From: an uncultured Flavobacteriales bacterium
GTDB lineage: Bacteria; Bacteroidota; Bacteroidia; Flavobacteriales_G; Salibacteraceae
Length of the DNA: 64,000 nucleotides
Assembly: GCA_937899835.1 (NCBI GenBank)
Contig: CALCCE010000252.1
Location: forward strand, 39,229 to 103,228
Direction of reading: 5' to 3'
Shown here: piece after piece, positions 43,944 through 52,370 of the stretch
Layout: each line of letters opens with the position of its first letter
How positions within the stretch are numbered: position 1 is the first letter of the stretch
Translations under genes and position numbers: made by a program
The notes under the pieces: model-generated
What the model was told of the DNA's origin: nothing
The model's input: only the letters and a program-made list of their open reading frames with translations
Database searches by the model: none

Positions 43944-45800
43944 ATGCACGCTTTACAGTTCAACTCTATGCGCCACAAGATGATGATCGCTTTTGCAGTG
44001 CTCACCGCTATTATCGTATTCATCACCGCTATCTCGTATTACTACCTTATGCGGGTAGAGCAGGTCACCTCTTTGTTCAACAGGGTCAATCAGTTGGAAA
44101 ATGCCTCTCTTCAACTTATGAAAATGGATGTGGACTTACTCACCACGGAAAGCCGCAATGAAACCTGGTACTCATCTGATTCACTTCCGGCACTGATCAC
44201 CCGCAACTCGTATTATCATCGTTTAGCACAACAAGTGAGTGCTTTGTGTCTCCAAGCCAATTCAGCCGGTTGGTATACCGATGCTTCCTTCAAACGGCTT
44301 GAATTAGGCTTAAAAAGCTATGACCAACTTTTTCAGGAAATTAAGCAAAAACAACTTTTACGTGGTTTCAAAGACTATGGTGTAGAAGGCATAATGCGAA
44401 GCCACGCTCACGCCTTAGAAAGTGCCAGGCAAGGAGGGCTTTCACTTTCAGAAGTGTTGTCGCTGAGGCGGCACGAGAAAGACTATTTTTTGCGCAAGGA
44501 CGATGCTTATCGACAGCAACTGAACCTACTGAGCGAAAGCTACCAAGAGCAATTGGCCCATAAATACGGTGCATCAGCCGCCAGGTCACCAATTCGCTTG
44601 TTGCAAGAATATACCGCTGCCTTTAATCTGATTGTGCTTTTGGAGCAGGAAATTGGCCAGGAATCGGGTACAGGTTTGCGAGGCGAGCTATTGGCTACCA
44701 GCAACCGTCTAACCAAAGATTTTGAGACCATTACAGAAGCCAGCCAGCTTTGGGCAGAAGAAAACCTTTTGACACTTAAATTAAATTTTGGCCTTACCGG
44801 ATTGATGTGTGTGTTGGTGGGATTGCTGTTGAGTTATTTTTTATCCAATCGTTTTGCTCGTCCCCTGCAAAGGTTGTCTCACCAAATGGATAAGTTTCTT
44901 TTGGAAATTTCCACCCCCGATGCTGAAGTGAACATGTCGCGCTCTTCACACGAAATTCAAAGCCTTGCCAAAAGCTACTTACGAATGACCCGTCAACTGC
45001 GCCAACAGTACAAGGAGATAAAAGAGAAAGGAAAAGTGTTAGAAGCACAAAATGCAGAATTAAAAAAGCTCAACTTCGAAATTGATCAATTTGTGTACAG
45101 TGCTGCGCACGATTTTCGTGCTCCCATCACCTCTTTGATCGGTTTGATCAATCTGTTGCGGATGGAATCCCATACAGGACAATTCGACCAGTATTTTGAA
45201 ATGATGGAGGGAAGCATTAAAAAGGTAGATTTTTTCATTCAAGACATCCTCAATTATTCCAGCAACAAAAGCATGGCACCTGAGATCGAATCGGTAGACC
45301 TAAAAGAAATGGTAGCGGCCATTTATGCTACCAACCGATTTTCGATTGAAAGCCAAAACATTGCTTTAACTTACCATATACTAGATAAAGAAAGGCGCTT
45401 TTTCTCAGATAAGAAGCGCCTCATGATTGTATTGAACAACCTGCTTTCAAATTCCATCCGGTATTTTGACCCTAACAAACAACATCCCCACATTCACTTG
45501 CAAGTGCTAATCAACGAGCAAGAGGTTAGCTTCGAAATAAGTGACAACGGCATTGGCATCCCCGATGGAGATCAACGTAAAATTTTTCAGATGTTTTATC
45601 GCGCTTCAGCCCTTTCTACCGGCAGTGGGTTGGGGTTGTTTATCGTTCGCGAAACCATTCGCAAACTGGGTGGAGAGATAACCGTAAGCTCTACCGTAGG
45701 AGAAGGCAGCACCTTTCGATTTGTATTGCCCAATCACCAAGAGCACCTGCTAAACGTAGTGGAACCATCCACAGAAATTCAGCTGGCCATTGGAGCATAA
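43944..45800 (+). CDS. Sensor histidine kinase (two TM, HAMP, HisKA)
   Basis: 618 residues from the ATG at 43944. Membrane helix 1 is at about 12-36 (MMIAFAVLTAIIVFITAISY). A periplasmic helical sensor of about 235 residues follows, then helix 2 at about 278-300 (LTGLMCVLVGLLLSYFLS). A HAMP-like linker (RFARPLQRLSHQMDKF), a coiled coil and the HisKA domain follow with His389 in YSAAHDFRAPITSLIG. The HATPase has LNNLLSNSIRYF (N), SDNGIGIPDGDQRKIFQMF (G1/F) and GSGLGLFIVRETIRKLGG (G2). No receiver lies next to it, so the partner is elsewhere. The Crp/Fnr gene starts 21 bases after its stop. Confidence 0.94.
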   Translation: MHALQFNSMRHKMMIAFAVLTAIIVFITAISYYYLMRVEQVTSLFNRVNQLENASLQLMKMDVDLLTTESRNETWYSSDSLPALITRNSYYHRLAQQVSALCLQANSAGWYTDASFKRLELGLKSYDQLFQEIKQKQLLRGFKDYGVEGIMRSHAHALESARQGGLSLSEVLSLRRHEKDYFLRKDDAYRQQLNLLSESYQEQLAHKYGASAARSPIRLLQEYTAAFNLIVLLEQEIGQESGTGLRGELLATSNRLTKDFETITEASQLWAEENLLTLKLNFGLTGLMCVLVGLLLSYFLSNRFARPLQRLSHQMDKFLLEISTPDAEVNMSRSSHEIQSLAKSYLRMTRQLRQQYKEIKEKGKVLEAQNAELKKLNFEIDQFVYSAAHDFRAPITSLIGLINLLRMESHTGQFDQYFEMMEGSIKKVDFFIQDILNYSSNKSMAPEIESVDLKEMVAAIYATNRFSIESQNIALTYHILDKERRFFSDKKRLMIVLNNLLSNSIRYFDPNKQHPHIHLQVLINEQEVSFEISDNGIGIPDGDQRKIFQMFYRASALSTGSGLGLFIVRETIRKLGGEITVSSTVGEGSTFRFVLPNHQEHLLNVVEPSTEIQLAIGA

Positions 45801-45821
45801 TGGCTAGTGAATTCGCAAAAG

Positions 45822-46415
45822 ATGGGTACTTTGGAGGAAGTTATGGAAAAGCTACTCACCCCCTACCTCTCCGCCATACATCCCTGCCCCAGCGAAATTT
45901 TGGACGAATACGTCAATTCCTGGACGGAGGTGAGCTATCCACGCAAATCCATCATTACCCAAGCGGGACAAGTTCAACGGCACATTTATTTTGTGATTGA
46001 AGGAATTCAAAGGTCTTATTTTTTGCATGAGGCAAAAGAGCACGTTATCGCCTTTACCTACCCGCCCTCGTTTACTGGTATTCCAGAATCGTTTTGGTCG
46101 CAAACGCCATCGCGGTACTACCTCGAAACCATTACCCCGAGTAGGATGTTGCGCATGTCTTTTGAGCAGCATCAGGATTTTATGGAGCGCTACCGCCCCT
46201 TGGAAACCCTCTTCCGAAAAGGGACCGAATATGTATTTTCTGGTTTTGTTCACCGCTATGTAGACCTTATGGCCTTCGATATTGAGTCGAGGTTCAAGCA
46301 ATTCATGGAGCGAAGCCCTCACCTGCTGCACCAAATTCCACACAAAGACATCGCCTCCTACTTGCGCATAGCTCCTACCAACTTCAGCAAACTATTGGGT
46401 AGCGTCTCCATCTAA
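45822..46415 (+). CDS. Crp/Fnr-family transcriptional regulator
   Basis: 197 residues from the ATG at 45822; an earlier GTG at 45807 is possible. Residues ~20-130 are the cyclic-nucleotide-binding-like beta roll (YPRKSIITQAGQVQRHIYFV, EGIQRSYFL, PPSFTGIPESFW). The C-terminal part has helices VDLMAFDIESRFKQFMER and a short helix-turn-helix (HKDIASYLRIAPTNFSKLLG). The consensus cAMP-binding residues are not evident, as in many Bacteroidota members. It probably regulates a nearby gene. It lies 21 bases after the kinase stop and is likely in its operon. Confidence 0.88.
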   Translation: MGTLEEVMEKLLTPYLSAIHPCPSEILDEYVNSWTEVSYPRKSIITQAGQVQRHIYFVIEGIQRSYFLHEAKEHVIAFTYPPSFTGIPESFWSQTPSRYYLETITPSRMLRMSFEQHQDFMERYRPLETLFRKGTEYVFSGFVHRYVDLMAFDIESRFKQFMERSPHLLHQIPHKDIASYLRIAPTNFSKLLGSVSI

Positions 46416-46480
46416 ATCTTGGTCTACACCAAGAATCTGTCGAAGGCTCCTGCAGAACTTTGAATCGCAATTTCAAAGCC

Positions 46481-47386
46481 ATGCGCATTCTAATATTTGC
46501 TTGCCTTATGACACTTTTTTCGAGCACTTTCGCTCAATTTCAACCCGACTCGGTACAATACCCCTTCGCCTCCAACTATTTTGAAACGGCACACGGTCGG
46601 ATGCACTACCTCGACGAAGGAAGCGGACCAGTGATCCTGATGGTACACGGTACCCCTACCTGGTCGTTTCTTTACCGTCATTACGTACGAGAATTATCCA
46701 AAACCTATCGCTGCATTGTGCCCGACCATTTGGGCTTCGGTTTATCGGATCATCCGACCAACTTTGCGGGTACTCCTGAAGCACACAGCAATAATTTGGT
46801 GGCACTTATCAACCACCTTCAATTGGATTCTTTTCACCTAATTGTACACGATTTTGGAGGTCCCATTGGGCTGGGAGCAGCCCTACAAATGCCCGATAAG
46901 GTGAAAAAGATTGTTTTGCACAACACCTGGTTGTGGGAAACGGCCGATGATCCGGAAGCCCAGAAAGCCGACCGTATCATTTCCACCAAACTAGGCCGGT
47001 GGCTTTACCTTAAGGCCAACTTTTCGCCCAAAGTTTTACTAAAAAAGGGATTTGTGGATCGCAAAAAACTGGACAAAGCCACCCACCGGCATTACACCAA
47101 GGTGTTTCCCAACTCCGACTCGCGGCACCTGGTTTACCAAATGGGTAAAAACCTGGTGGGTGCCTCCAAATGGTACGGTCAACAATGGAAAAAACTAACC
47201 TTGTTGGAGCAAAAAGACTGGCTGATTGTTTGGGGTGAGCACGATCCTTTTTTGGGAGCAGCACATTTAAAACGCTGGACCCAACGGCTGCCAGATGCAC
47301 CGGTACATAGCGTGCCCTCAGGACACTTTGTACAGGAGGAGGCCTGGGAGTTGTCCATCAGCCAAATTACTACCTTCTTCCAATAA
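46481..47386 (+). CDS. Exported alpha/beta hydrolase, haloalkane-dehalogenase-like
   Basis: 301 residues from the ATG at 46481, which begins a signal peptide (MRILIFACLMTLFSSTFAQF). The fold matches haloalkane dehalogenase / epoxide hydrolase relatives: VHGTPTWSFLYRHYVREL, then VPDHLGFGLSDHP, nucleophile Asp124 in LIVHDFGGPIGLG, acid Asp255 in WGEHDPF and His282 in PSGHFVQEE. The triad is intact. In true dehalogenases Asn in HGNPT and Trp after the nucleophile hold halide; here they are Thr and Phe, so the substrate may differ. A signal peptide is unusual for this group. It follows the Crp/Fnr gene by 65 bases. Confidence 0.87.
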   Translation: MRILIFACLMTLFSSTFAQFQPDSVQYPFASNYFETAHGRMHYLDEGSGPVILMVHGTPTWSFLYRHYVRELSKTYRCIVPDHLGFGLSDHPTNFAGTPEAHSNNLVALINHLQLDSFHLIVHDFGGPIGLGAALQMPDKVKKIVLHNTWLWETADDPEAQKADRIISTKLGRWLYLKANFSPKVLLKKGFVDRKKLDKATHRHYTKVFPNSDSRHLVYQMGKNLVGASKWYGQQWKKLTLLEQKDWLIVWGEHDPFLGAAHLKRWTQRLPDAPVHSVPSGHFVQEEAWELSISQITTFFQ

Positions 47387-47689
47387 AGATGCATTAGAAT
47401 TAACTGCTTTCGAAGCCCCTGTTTCGTCTCTTTTTTATGATCGAAATGGGGGCATTCCTTTGATAGGTATCCAACCTATAACCATTCTTTCTAATTTGAA
47501 ATTGACCTCCGTCTAACACGGAATGATCTTAACCTAAAAGGGAGCTTCTTTCCGCTTACTGGCATTCTTTTTTTGGAATTCTATGGCTTGATACCAATAT
47601 TTGGAAATCCCCTCTATTTACAAAATTAGTTGAGGAACAAACGGGTTGCCCCGGTTAGGATTGTAAATTAGGCCTACCTAATACCCAAC
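47387..47689. other. Intergenic region before the propeller kinase
   Basis: No gene seen. A near-match promoter box TAGGATTG (47656-47663) and the inverted repeat ATTAGG-CCTA-CCTAAT (47667-47682), just before the start codon, look like control elements. A small hairpin-forming CCGT/ACGG pair lies near 47508-47520. Confidence 0.35.
47667..47682 (+). promoter_or_regulatory. Palindromic candidate operator before the propeller kinase
   Basis: ATTAGG (47667-47672) and CCTAAT (47677-47682) form perfect 6-base arms around CCTA, 8 bases before the ATG at 47690 and just after a TAGGATTG box. It could be a repressor site or affect translation start. No known motif matched. Confidence 0.3.
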
Positions 47690-50600
47690 ATGCCCACCAT
47701 CTGTAGAAGTACCTTTTTGGTGCTTCTGTATAGCTTTCTTATTGCCCTACTCCCTGACTGTCTTTTCGGTCAGACTCCCTTTTATTATCAATTCGACGAG
47801 GAACGCGACAACTTTCCAAGCACCGAGGTTTATGATCTTGAAGAAGATGATCAAGGCAGAATTTGGGTGGCTACCGATCGTGGAGCGATGATTTACAACT
47901 CTGACGAGTTCACCGAACCTTTTCTACTGGATTCCTTAATCCGCCAAAATTTCTACCGGATTGAAAAATTAGCCGATCAAAAATTGTTGTTCATTAATTA
48001 TAACACTGGTTATACCATACTCGAAGGGCAAAACCAATTGTCTACTCCTCGGTGGGTTGAGGAAGCTGAAAACACAAAGAACATCGAGGTGAAGGGCAAC
48101 CGGTCCTTTATCGATTCTTCTGGAAACGTCTTGATCAATTCTTTTTATCACAGTCGAATTGCCTATTTCTGGGATGCAGAATCCCAAAATTTCACTCAAG
48201 TAGACACAAGTTCTTTGCCTGTAAAAGAGCTGAGGGACCTTCCCCGAAAACTCAAAAGTTACGACCTGTTTGGAAAGATGCAATGGCTGGTCTTTAGAAA
48301 CGATCCTGCCCAGCGGCTACCGCAATCAACACAAACCTATTTGGGCTCCAAGCGTTTTGCCTTTTCTCATTGGGACACTGGGTCCGACTCGACCCAATTA
48401 GCATGGGTGGATGACACTGCCTATCACCACCTGCTAACCGTAGCGCATAAAATCAGTCGTGCCTATCTTGATCGGTTCAATTGCTTGTGGTTTTTCGGCA
48501 CTGATGGCCTTTATTGTTTCGATGAATATCTACACTCCAATCGGCACCAGCATTATTTCCCAGGCACCAACGTAATGGATATGGTGCAGGACCGGGAACA
48601 CAACTACTGGATCAGTACAAAGGACCAAGGGGTACGCAGAATTCCTCAACTTCACCTCATTTCAGAACGCCACCCGGCTACCAAAGATTTTCTCAACGTG
48701 CAAAGCTTAACCGTGTTGGATTCTATTTTGGTAATGCAAAACCTGCGGTCGGGCTTCCTGTTGATTTACCCGTCAGGGCGGTTCCACAAAACTCCTTCCC
48801 AAGAAGTGGATTTTGCCACCTGGACCCACTCGTTGGCTACCCACAAGATGGACGCTATGTCCCAGTATGCCTCGAATACCCTTTTAATGGTATTCAATTC
48901 CACCATGGACAATTTTAATGATTTAAGAAAAGCCCTGCATCCCAATTACCATGTCACGCTTGGTCATGCTATTCTGGAGGACAGCATTGAAATATATTTT
49001 CCAGATCGCAACTTCTTGATCCGCAAAAAAACGGATCAAACATATCACCCTCCTAAATTTACCAATGGTACCGCATTACAAGACCGCATTCTTAATATTG
49101 AAAAGCTGGCCAATGGTCGCATTTACCTGGGGGGCTTTAGAGGGTACTATCAATTAACGGTTGGTGCTACTCCGGAGGTCGTCAATTACGCAGATTCGTT
49201 CCCTGCTCTCCATACCCGAATTAGCGCTTGCCAAACCATCGACTCAACACGTACATCTGTTTGGTTAGCCAGTTTAGGAGAAGGACTCTTTTTTTTCAAC
49301 GGAGACACCTTGCAACATTTTTCTGTGCAACACGGATTGAGTAACAACCTTGTACAATGCCTGTTGCTCGAAAATGATTCTACGCTCTGGGCAGGAACAG
49401 TAAAGGGCCTCAACCGTATTCGATTTACCTATGACTCCAATACAAATGAGGTAAGCGTGCATACGATCCAGTCGTTTGGTCGAGACGACGGTTTGCCTGC
49501 TAACCGCATCAACTCCTTGGCTTTTTGGCAAGGACAACTTTGGGTGGCCACCAAAGCCGGTGCCTACCCAATTCGAAAAGAGCTTTTACAAACACATACC
49601 GCTTCGCCTAAAGTCAAGATCATTCGGTTAAGAACTAGCGATGCGTGGACCTTACCGACACCAAACCTGGTATTATCTCCCGATCAGCGTGGCATCGAAT
49701 TTCAGTACCAAGGCTATTCGCACCACCGCAGCCTGGTAGACAACTTTTACCGCTACCGCCTGCACAAAAAAGACGAAAAAGTGCTGGAGTGGAGCTATAC
49801 CAACCAAAAGAAGGTACAATTTACCAACCTTACCCAGGGTGATTATTGCTTCACTTTGCAGGCCCAAAACAACCACCGTCAATGGTCGGAAGTGCCGGTT
49901 AATTATGCTTTTACGGTAGAACCAAAATTCACCGAAACACTCACTTTCCTGCTGCTCATGGTATTGTCGGGTGGAATTTTGGTGGGCTCCATCATGTACG
50001 TTCGCGTGTACATTACCCGCAAGGCGTTTCAGTTCAAGTTGCGCTTGCGGGATTCGGAATTGCGCCTGCTGCGTTCACAGATGAGCCCTCACTTTGTTTT
50101 CAACTTGCTGAATAGCCTGCAACAATTCATTTTCAATAATCGTCCTGAAGAGGCCAACCTCTACCTGGCCAAGCTTTCGCGCCTGATGCGCAACAGCATC
50201 GACTTTTCTAAAGCCTCGTTCATCTCCCTGGCGGAAGAATTACAATTCCTGGACAACTATTTACAACTTGAAAAATCGAGGTTTGAAGACCAACTTTCCT
50301 TTACCGTTGCGATTGATGCTCCTTTGGAAAAAGTTTCCAGCGGCCTGTTGGTGCCTCCCATGTTGGTTCAACCGTTGCTCGAAAATGCCATCAAACACGG
50401 TATTACCGGCCTTGACTATGGTGGTCATTTAAGCGTTCATCTTTTTCAGCAAGACCACCATATATGTTTTGAAGTGAGGGACAACGGTTCGGGAATCGAT
50501 ATGTCAGAACAGCTTTTACCCAAAAAAGATCAGCGGCAACATGCGCTGAGTATTCTAAGAGACCGGATCCAATTGCTCAATTCAGAGGGCTACACGCCTA

Positions 50601-50758
50601 AGGCTTCGCTGTTCATCACCAACCTTGAGGACACGGCAGAAAACCGTTCGGGTACTCTGGTGCGCTTGTTACTCCCACGTCTTACCAACTCCAGTATTAA
50701 TACCCATCTGAAATCCACCCCCAAACGCCATGCTAACCACATTGATCATCGAAGATGA
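47690..50758 (+). CDS. Two-component propeller sensor histidine kinase (LytS-type)
   Basis: 1022 residues. Signal peptide at about 1-28 (LLPDCLFGQ). Residues ~30-650 are two-component-regulator propeller blades (VYDLEEDDQGRIWVATDRGA, LLLENDSTLWAGTVKGLNRI, NSLAFWQGQLWVATKAGAYP). A Y_Y_Y domain follows (about 680-742). One membrane helix lies at about 748-772 (LTFLLLMVLSGGILVGSIMY). The His_kinase domain (PF06580) has His801 in RSQMSPHFVFNLLNSLQQFI. The HATPase has LVQPLLENAIKHGI and VRDNGSGIDMS. It senses an unknown periplasmic signal. It overlaps the LytTR gene by 29 bases and so is coupled to it. Confidence 0.95.
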   Translation: MPTICRSTFLVLLYSFLIALLPDCLFGQTPFYYQFDEERDNFPSTEVYDLEEDDQGRIWVATDRGAMIYNSDEFTEPFLLDSLIRQNFYRIEKLADQKLLFINYNTGYTILEGQNQLSTPRWVEEAENTKNIEVKGNRSFIDSSGNVLINSFYHSRIAYFWDAESQNFTQVDTSSLPVKELRDLPRKLKSYDLFGKMQWLVFRNDPAQRLPQSTQTYLGSKRFAFSHWDTGSDSTQLAWVDDTAYHHLLTVAHKISRAYLDRFNCLWFFGTDGLYCFDEYLHSNRHQHYFPGTNVMDMVQDREHNYWISTKDQGVRRIPQLHLISERHPATKDFLNVQSLTVLDSILVMQNLRSGFLLIYPSGRFHKTPSQEVDFATWTHSLATHKMDAMSQYASNTLLMVFNSTMDNFNDLRKALHPNYHVTLGHAILEDSIEIYFPDRNFLIRKKTDQTYHPPKFTNGTALQDRILNIEKLANGRIYLGGFRGYYQLTVGATPEVVNYADSFPALHTRISACQTIDSTRTSVWLASLGEGLFFFNGDTLQHFSVQHGLSNNLVQCLLLENDSTLWAGTVKGLNRIRFTYDSNTNEVSVHTIQSFGRDDGLPANRINSLAFWQGQLWVATKAGAYPIRKELLQTHTASPKVKIIRLRTSDAWTLPTPNLVLSPDQRGIEFQYQGYSHHRSLVDNFYRYRLHKKDEKVLEWSYTNQKKVQFTNLTQGDYCFTLQAQNNHRQWSEVPVNYAFTVEPKFTETLTFLLLMVLSGGILVGSIMYVRVYITRKAFQFKLRLRDSELRLLRSQMSPHFVFNLLNSLQQFIFNNRPEEANLYLAKLSRLMRNSIDFSKASFISLAEELQFLDNYLQLEKSRFEDQLSFTVAIDAPLEKVSSGLLVPPMLVQPLLENAIKHGITGLDYGGHLSVHLFQQDHHICFEVRDNGSGIDMSEQLLPKKDQRQHALSILRDRIQLLNSEGYTPKASLFITNLEDTAENRSGTLVRLLLPRLTNSSINTHLKSTPKRHANHIDHRR

Positions 50759-51467
50759 AAAAAGAAGCAGAGAACTATTACATACCATGCTGTGCGACTA
50801 TTGCGAAGACGTACTGGTTATGGGAAAAGCCGCAAGCGTATCGGAAGCACTCGATTTGATACGCACCTACAACCCACAATTGGTTTTTTTGGACATTCAT
50901 CTGAAAGGCCAAATGGGTTTCGAATTACTCGATGCGCTGCCTCAAAGATCGTTCGAAGTCGTTTTTACTACAGCATACGAAGAATATGCCTTGCAGGCCA
51001 TTAAGTATTCTGGCCTGGATTATTTGATGAAGCCCATCGCCCTGGATGAATTGAGAACCTCTTTGGCAAAAGCCAAGGAAAAGCTCACCAGACGAAGCAC
51101 CCAGCCTTCGCTTATGGAAGGAGAGGAGGAAGATTCCTCCAAAAGAAATCGTGTATTGGTTCCTACCTTCAAAGGGTTCATTCTATTAGAAACCTCTCGT
51201 ATCCTTTACCTGGAAGCTGAGGGCTCTTATACCCGTTTCTTTTTTGACGATAACCAAACCATCTTGATATGTGAATCTATCGGCCAATGTGAAAATCGAC
51301 TCAGTGCAGCTAACTTTATTAGAATTCACCGTTCTCACGTGGTCAACATCGATCATATCCAAGAATATATTCGTGGTCGCGGTGGCTACATTTTGCTAAA
51401 AGACGGGAGCCACCTCAACGTTTCAGCAAGAAAAAAAGCGCATTTATTAGAGGCTCTGGGCCGATAA
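50730..51467 (+). CDS. LytTR-family response regulator
   Basis: 245 residues. Receiver domain at about 1-120 with acidic pair E8 D9, phospho-acceptor Asp55 (LVFLDIHLKG), VVFTTAYEEYALQAI and DYLMKPIALDEL. LytTR DNA-binding domain at about 145-243 (SRILYLEAEGSYTRFFFDDN, FIRIHRSHVVNIDHIQEYIR). It partners the propeller LytS-type kinase, the standard pairing. The gene begins inside the kinase frame, so translation is coupled. Targets are not evident. Confidence 0.96.
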   Translation: MLTTLIIEDEKRSRELLHTMLCDYCEDVLVMGKAASVSEALDLIRTYNPQLVFLDIHLKGQMGFELLDALPQRSFEVVFTTAYEEYALQAIKYSGLDYLMKPIALDELRTSLAKAKEKLTRRSTQPSLMEGEEEDSSKRNRVLVPTFKGFILLETSRILYLEAEGSYTRFFFDDNQTILICESIGQCENRLSAANFIRIHRSHVVNIDHIQEYIRGRGGYILLKDGSHLNVSARKKAHLLEALGR

Positions 51468-51573
51468 TTGAGCTGTCCAAGGTCTTTTATTGCCAAAGCT
51501 AAGCCACAAAAAGAATCGGCACTTCCAAAGCTGGTACAAATTGTTTTATTTAGTGGTGCCTCACCGCATTGGC

Positions 51574-52230
51574 TTGGAAGCTTCATCTTTTCATATTTAC
51601 CTGGTAGAAGACCACGATCTGGTTCGCAATGGAATCGCTCGAATTATTCGGGAAGATGCTGGTTTTAAAGTAGCCGGCACCGCCAGCACTTACCAGGAAG
51701 CCCTCCGTCACATACCCATTTTACAACCGAATCTTGCCTTGCTCGATATTGATTTACCCGATGGCAATGGCATGGAATTGGCAGAAGTACTAAAACGAGA
51801 ATGTCCGGAGGTAGCTTTTGCTTTTCTTAGCATGCACCAGGAAAAACCATTGGTTGAAAAAGCGATGGCTTTGGGTGCCAAAGGGTATTTTGTAAAAACC
51901 GTTGACGAGGTGGAGTTTGCCCAAGGTTTGAAGATGATTGCTGCCGGAAAGCCCTACTTTCAATTGAATGTGGTGGCTCAGTTGTTCGAAAACCGAAACA
52001 TTGGCCTATCCGCAGGAAGCGAAAAACACCGCCTGGAAATACTCAGCGAACGGGAAAAGGAGGTATTGGCAGCCATTGGCAAGGGACTTACTTCAAAAGA
52101 GATTGCACAAGCCTTGTTTCTTTCAGAACGCACCGTAGAAACCCACCGAAAAAACATTCACGCCAAGTTAGAAGTAAAAAACCTGGCTGGACTGATTCGC
52201 TTCGCTATCAAAAGTGGCCTGGTGCGATAA
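51574..52230 (+). CDS. NarL/FixJ-type response regulator
   Basis: 218 residues from a TTG at 51574 (MEASSFHIYLVEDHDLVRNG). A longer frame from TTG 51490 has no receiver-family support before SFHIYLVED; the exact start is uncertain. Receiver domain: phospho-acceptor Asp58 in LALLDIDLPDGNGMEL, FLSMHQEKPLVEKAM, then GYFVKTVDEVE. LuxR-type helix-turn-helix at about 155-215 (LSEREKEVLAAIGKGLTSKE, LFLSERTVETHRKNIHAKLE). It most likely pairs with the HisKA_3 kinase 140 bases downstream, as NarL-type regulators normally do. Confidence 0.92.
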   Translation: MEASSFHIYLVEDHDLVRNGIARIIREDAGFKVAGTASTYQEALRHIPILQPNLALLDIDLPDGNGMELAEVLKRECPEVAFAFLSMHQEKPLVEKAMALGAKGYFVKTVDEVEFAQGLKMIAAGKPYFQLNVVAQLFENRNIGLSAGSEKHRLEILSEREKEVLAAIGKGLTSKEIAQALFLSERTVETHRKNIHAKLEVKNLAGLIRFAIKSGLVR

Positions 52231-52370
52231 AACAAGCATCTTTGACGGCTTCGATCGAACGAAGTACCCAAAAATACGTAGCAAAATCCCCAAGGGTGGG
52301 CACAGCAGTAGGTAATAAAATGTGGAGCCTTGTACCAGTAGTCTAACGGTACCAAAACCTTTACCATACC

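Noticed and set aside
52251..52266. Palindrome around TTCGATCGAA before the TPR-HisKA_3 kinase
   Set aside because: Short and made of common tetramers; no promoter relation is evident.
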